From Clostridia bacterium (GTDB lineage Bacteria > Bacillota > Clostridia > Christensenellales > Aristaeellaceae), in NCBI GenBank assembly GCA_016297535.1, contig JAEDGL010000151.1, positions 1 to 5,761 of the forward strand: DNA of 5,761 nucleotides, written 5' to 3'. Of the stretch, positions 4,715 through 5,761 are shown one piece after another (position 1 is the stretch's first letter; every line of letters starts with the position of its first letter). The notes beneath the pieces were generated by a model, which saw only the letters and a list, made by a program, of their open reading frames with translations, had not been told where the DNA came from and did no database searches. The position numbers and the translations under genes are program-made.

Positions 4715-5761
4715 TCAGGGATCATCCTGTTCCTTGCGGGTAATGGGAATGGGCGCGTACACATCCGGGCGGGTGGCATAAATGCCGGGGCGGCACAGCT
4801 GGCCGGAGCCGGTTGCGCCCTCGCGGCTGCCATCCATCGCCGGATCGGCATAGGTGAGGAAAAACTGCTCCAGACGGCGGCGCATTTCCACCACGCGCTG
4901 CGCGTTGGCGGGATCATCCACCACGTTGCGGGTTTCGCCGGGATCGTTTTCCAGGTCGTACAGGCAGTGCGGGCCGAACGGATAGCGGTGGACATACTTC
5001 CACTGGCGGGTGCGCAGCATGCGCACGGGGCCGTACTCATCCACGATGATCACGTCCTCGCGTCCGGGTTCGCCGTGCAGCACGGGCAGAAAGCTGACGC
5101 CGGACAACCCCTCGGGATACGTTCCGCCCACCAGCTGCGCAAGGGTGGGGTACAGGTCGCAGGCGCTTACCATGGCATCGATCACCGTGCCGGGAGACTG
5201 CACCAGCCCGGGGCAGCGCAGCAGGAAGGGCACCTTGACGGCGGTATCGTACATGTTGCAGGGGAACGTGCCGTTTCCCTTGCCCCAGATGCCGTGATGG
5301 CCCATGCTCATGCCGTTGTCGGCGGTAAAGATGACCAGCGTATCCTCCAGAATGCCGTTGGCTTCCAGGGTATCCAGAATTTTGCCCACGCCCTCGTCCA
5401 TGGCGGAAATGGCGGCAAAGTAGCCGCGCAGGTTTTCATGGCGGCGGGGCGTGCCGTACACGGGGCCGGTTACCATATCGGGGTCGTCGGGCACATCCGG
5501 GATGGAATCAAACGTGCACCTGTCATAATGGTCAATCCATTTTTTCGGGTGCTGTTCGCTGCCCCACGGAGCGTGCGGCGCGGTGTAGTGCACGCTGAGG
5601 TAGAAGGGCTTTTCGCCCCCGGCAAGGCGGTTGATCTCCGCGCAGGCGCGGCCGGTGATCAGATCCGTTACATACTCGCCGTGGTGCACGGTGATTTCGC
5701 CGTTTTCCACCACATCGGGATGATAGTAAAAGCAGCCGCCCTTGCCCAGCGTGTACCAGCT
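4715..5761 (-). CDS. Second sulfatase, N-terminus beyond window
   Basis: The last 348 residues of a type I sulfatase are in the window; the frame is open to the right edge, so the true start and the CxPxR signature lie outside it. The fragment starts SWYTLGKGGCFYYHPD and continues with HGEYVTDLITGRA, the family segment after the signature. Later it has FYLSVHYTAPHAPW with the conserved His, VIFTADNG (metal-binding Asp148 and Asn149 in fragment numbering), and GHHGIWGKGNGTF, where a lysine follows the DNG motif as in active members. VKVPFLLRCPG and CLYDLENDPGETRN are typical C-terminal elements. It differs clearly in sequence from its neighbour, so the pair is not a recent duplication and probably acts on different sulfate positions. 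It is the upstream gene of a likely two-gene (or longer) transcript. A GTG at 5713 is only an internal valine. Confidence 0.93.
   Translation of the reverse strand, partial: SWYTLGKGGCFYYHPDVVENGEITVHHGEYVTDLITGRACAEINRLAGGEKPFYLSVHYTAPHAPWGSEQHPKKWIDHYDRCTFDSIPDVPDDPDMVTGPVYGTPRRHENLRGYFAAISAMDEGVGKILDTLEANGILEDTLVIFTADNGMSMGHHGIWGKGNGTFPCNMYDTAVKVPFLLRCPGLVQSPGTVIDAMVSACDLYPTLAQLVGGTYPEGLSGVSFLPVLHGEPGREDVIIVDEYGPVRMLRTRQWKYVHRYPFGPHCLYDLENDPGETRNVVDDPANAQRVVEMRRRLEQFFLTYADPAMDGSREGATGSGQLCRPGIYATRPDVYAPIPITRKEQDDP

Noticed and set aside
3309..4781. Long plus-strand open frame (490 codons) opposite the first sulfatase
   Set aside because: The minus-strand product has every sulfatase motif in order; the plus-strand product is low-complexity Ala/Gly/His with no motif.

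Overview
The window is GC-rich bacterial DNA with strong AAGGAGG-type ribosome binding sites, sigma-A-type promoters, a class II fructose-bisphosphate aldolase and a membrane protein related to class B sortases. Together these point to a high-GC member of the Firmicutes (Clostridia). The paired sulfatases fit a gut or other host-associated lineage. This placement is inferred from gene content and signals; there is no rRNA or other strong taxonomic marker here.

Layout. Positions 1-139 hold three inverted repeats and no gene. A class II aldolase gene (fba, minus strand, 140-1069) comes next. The 188-base gap after it (1070-1257) is a divergent promoter region: an extended -10 promoter reads left into fba, and a near-consensus TTGACA-N17-TATGAT promoter reads right. 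The rightward unit has two genes: a 492-residue single-pass membrane protein with a sortase-B-like extracellular domain (1258-2736), and 27 bases later a 103-residue hypothetical protein (2764-3075). A 209-base stretch between convergent genes (3076-3284) is packed with hairpins, including a strong intrinsic terminator for the rightward unit. On the minus strand, 3285-5761 carries two different sulfatases 32 bases apart. The upstream one is cut by the right edge of the window.

How the parts work together. The aldolase is a central-metabolism gene with its own promoter and probably has no functional tie to its neighbours. The two sulfatases look like a co-transcribed catabolic pair that removes sulfate esters from sulfated sugars. 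The cysteine-type active-site motif of the complete one requires a formylglycine-generating (maturase) enzyme, which is not in the window.

Most notable points. (1) The sortase-like protein appears to have lost both its catalytic histidine (Gln at residue 368) and its catalytic cysteine (Leu at residue 470), while keeping the fold signature and the arginine. It looks like a pseudo-enzyme and has a long Pro/Ala/Gln-rich cytoplasmic tail. (2) A palindromic repeat with a conserved oriented flank occurs at two gene ends (about 46-84 and 3109-3150), which suggests a dispersed REP-like family.
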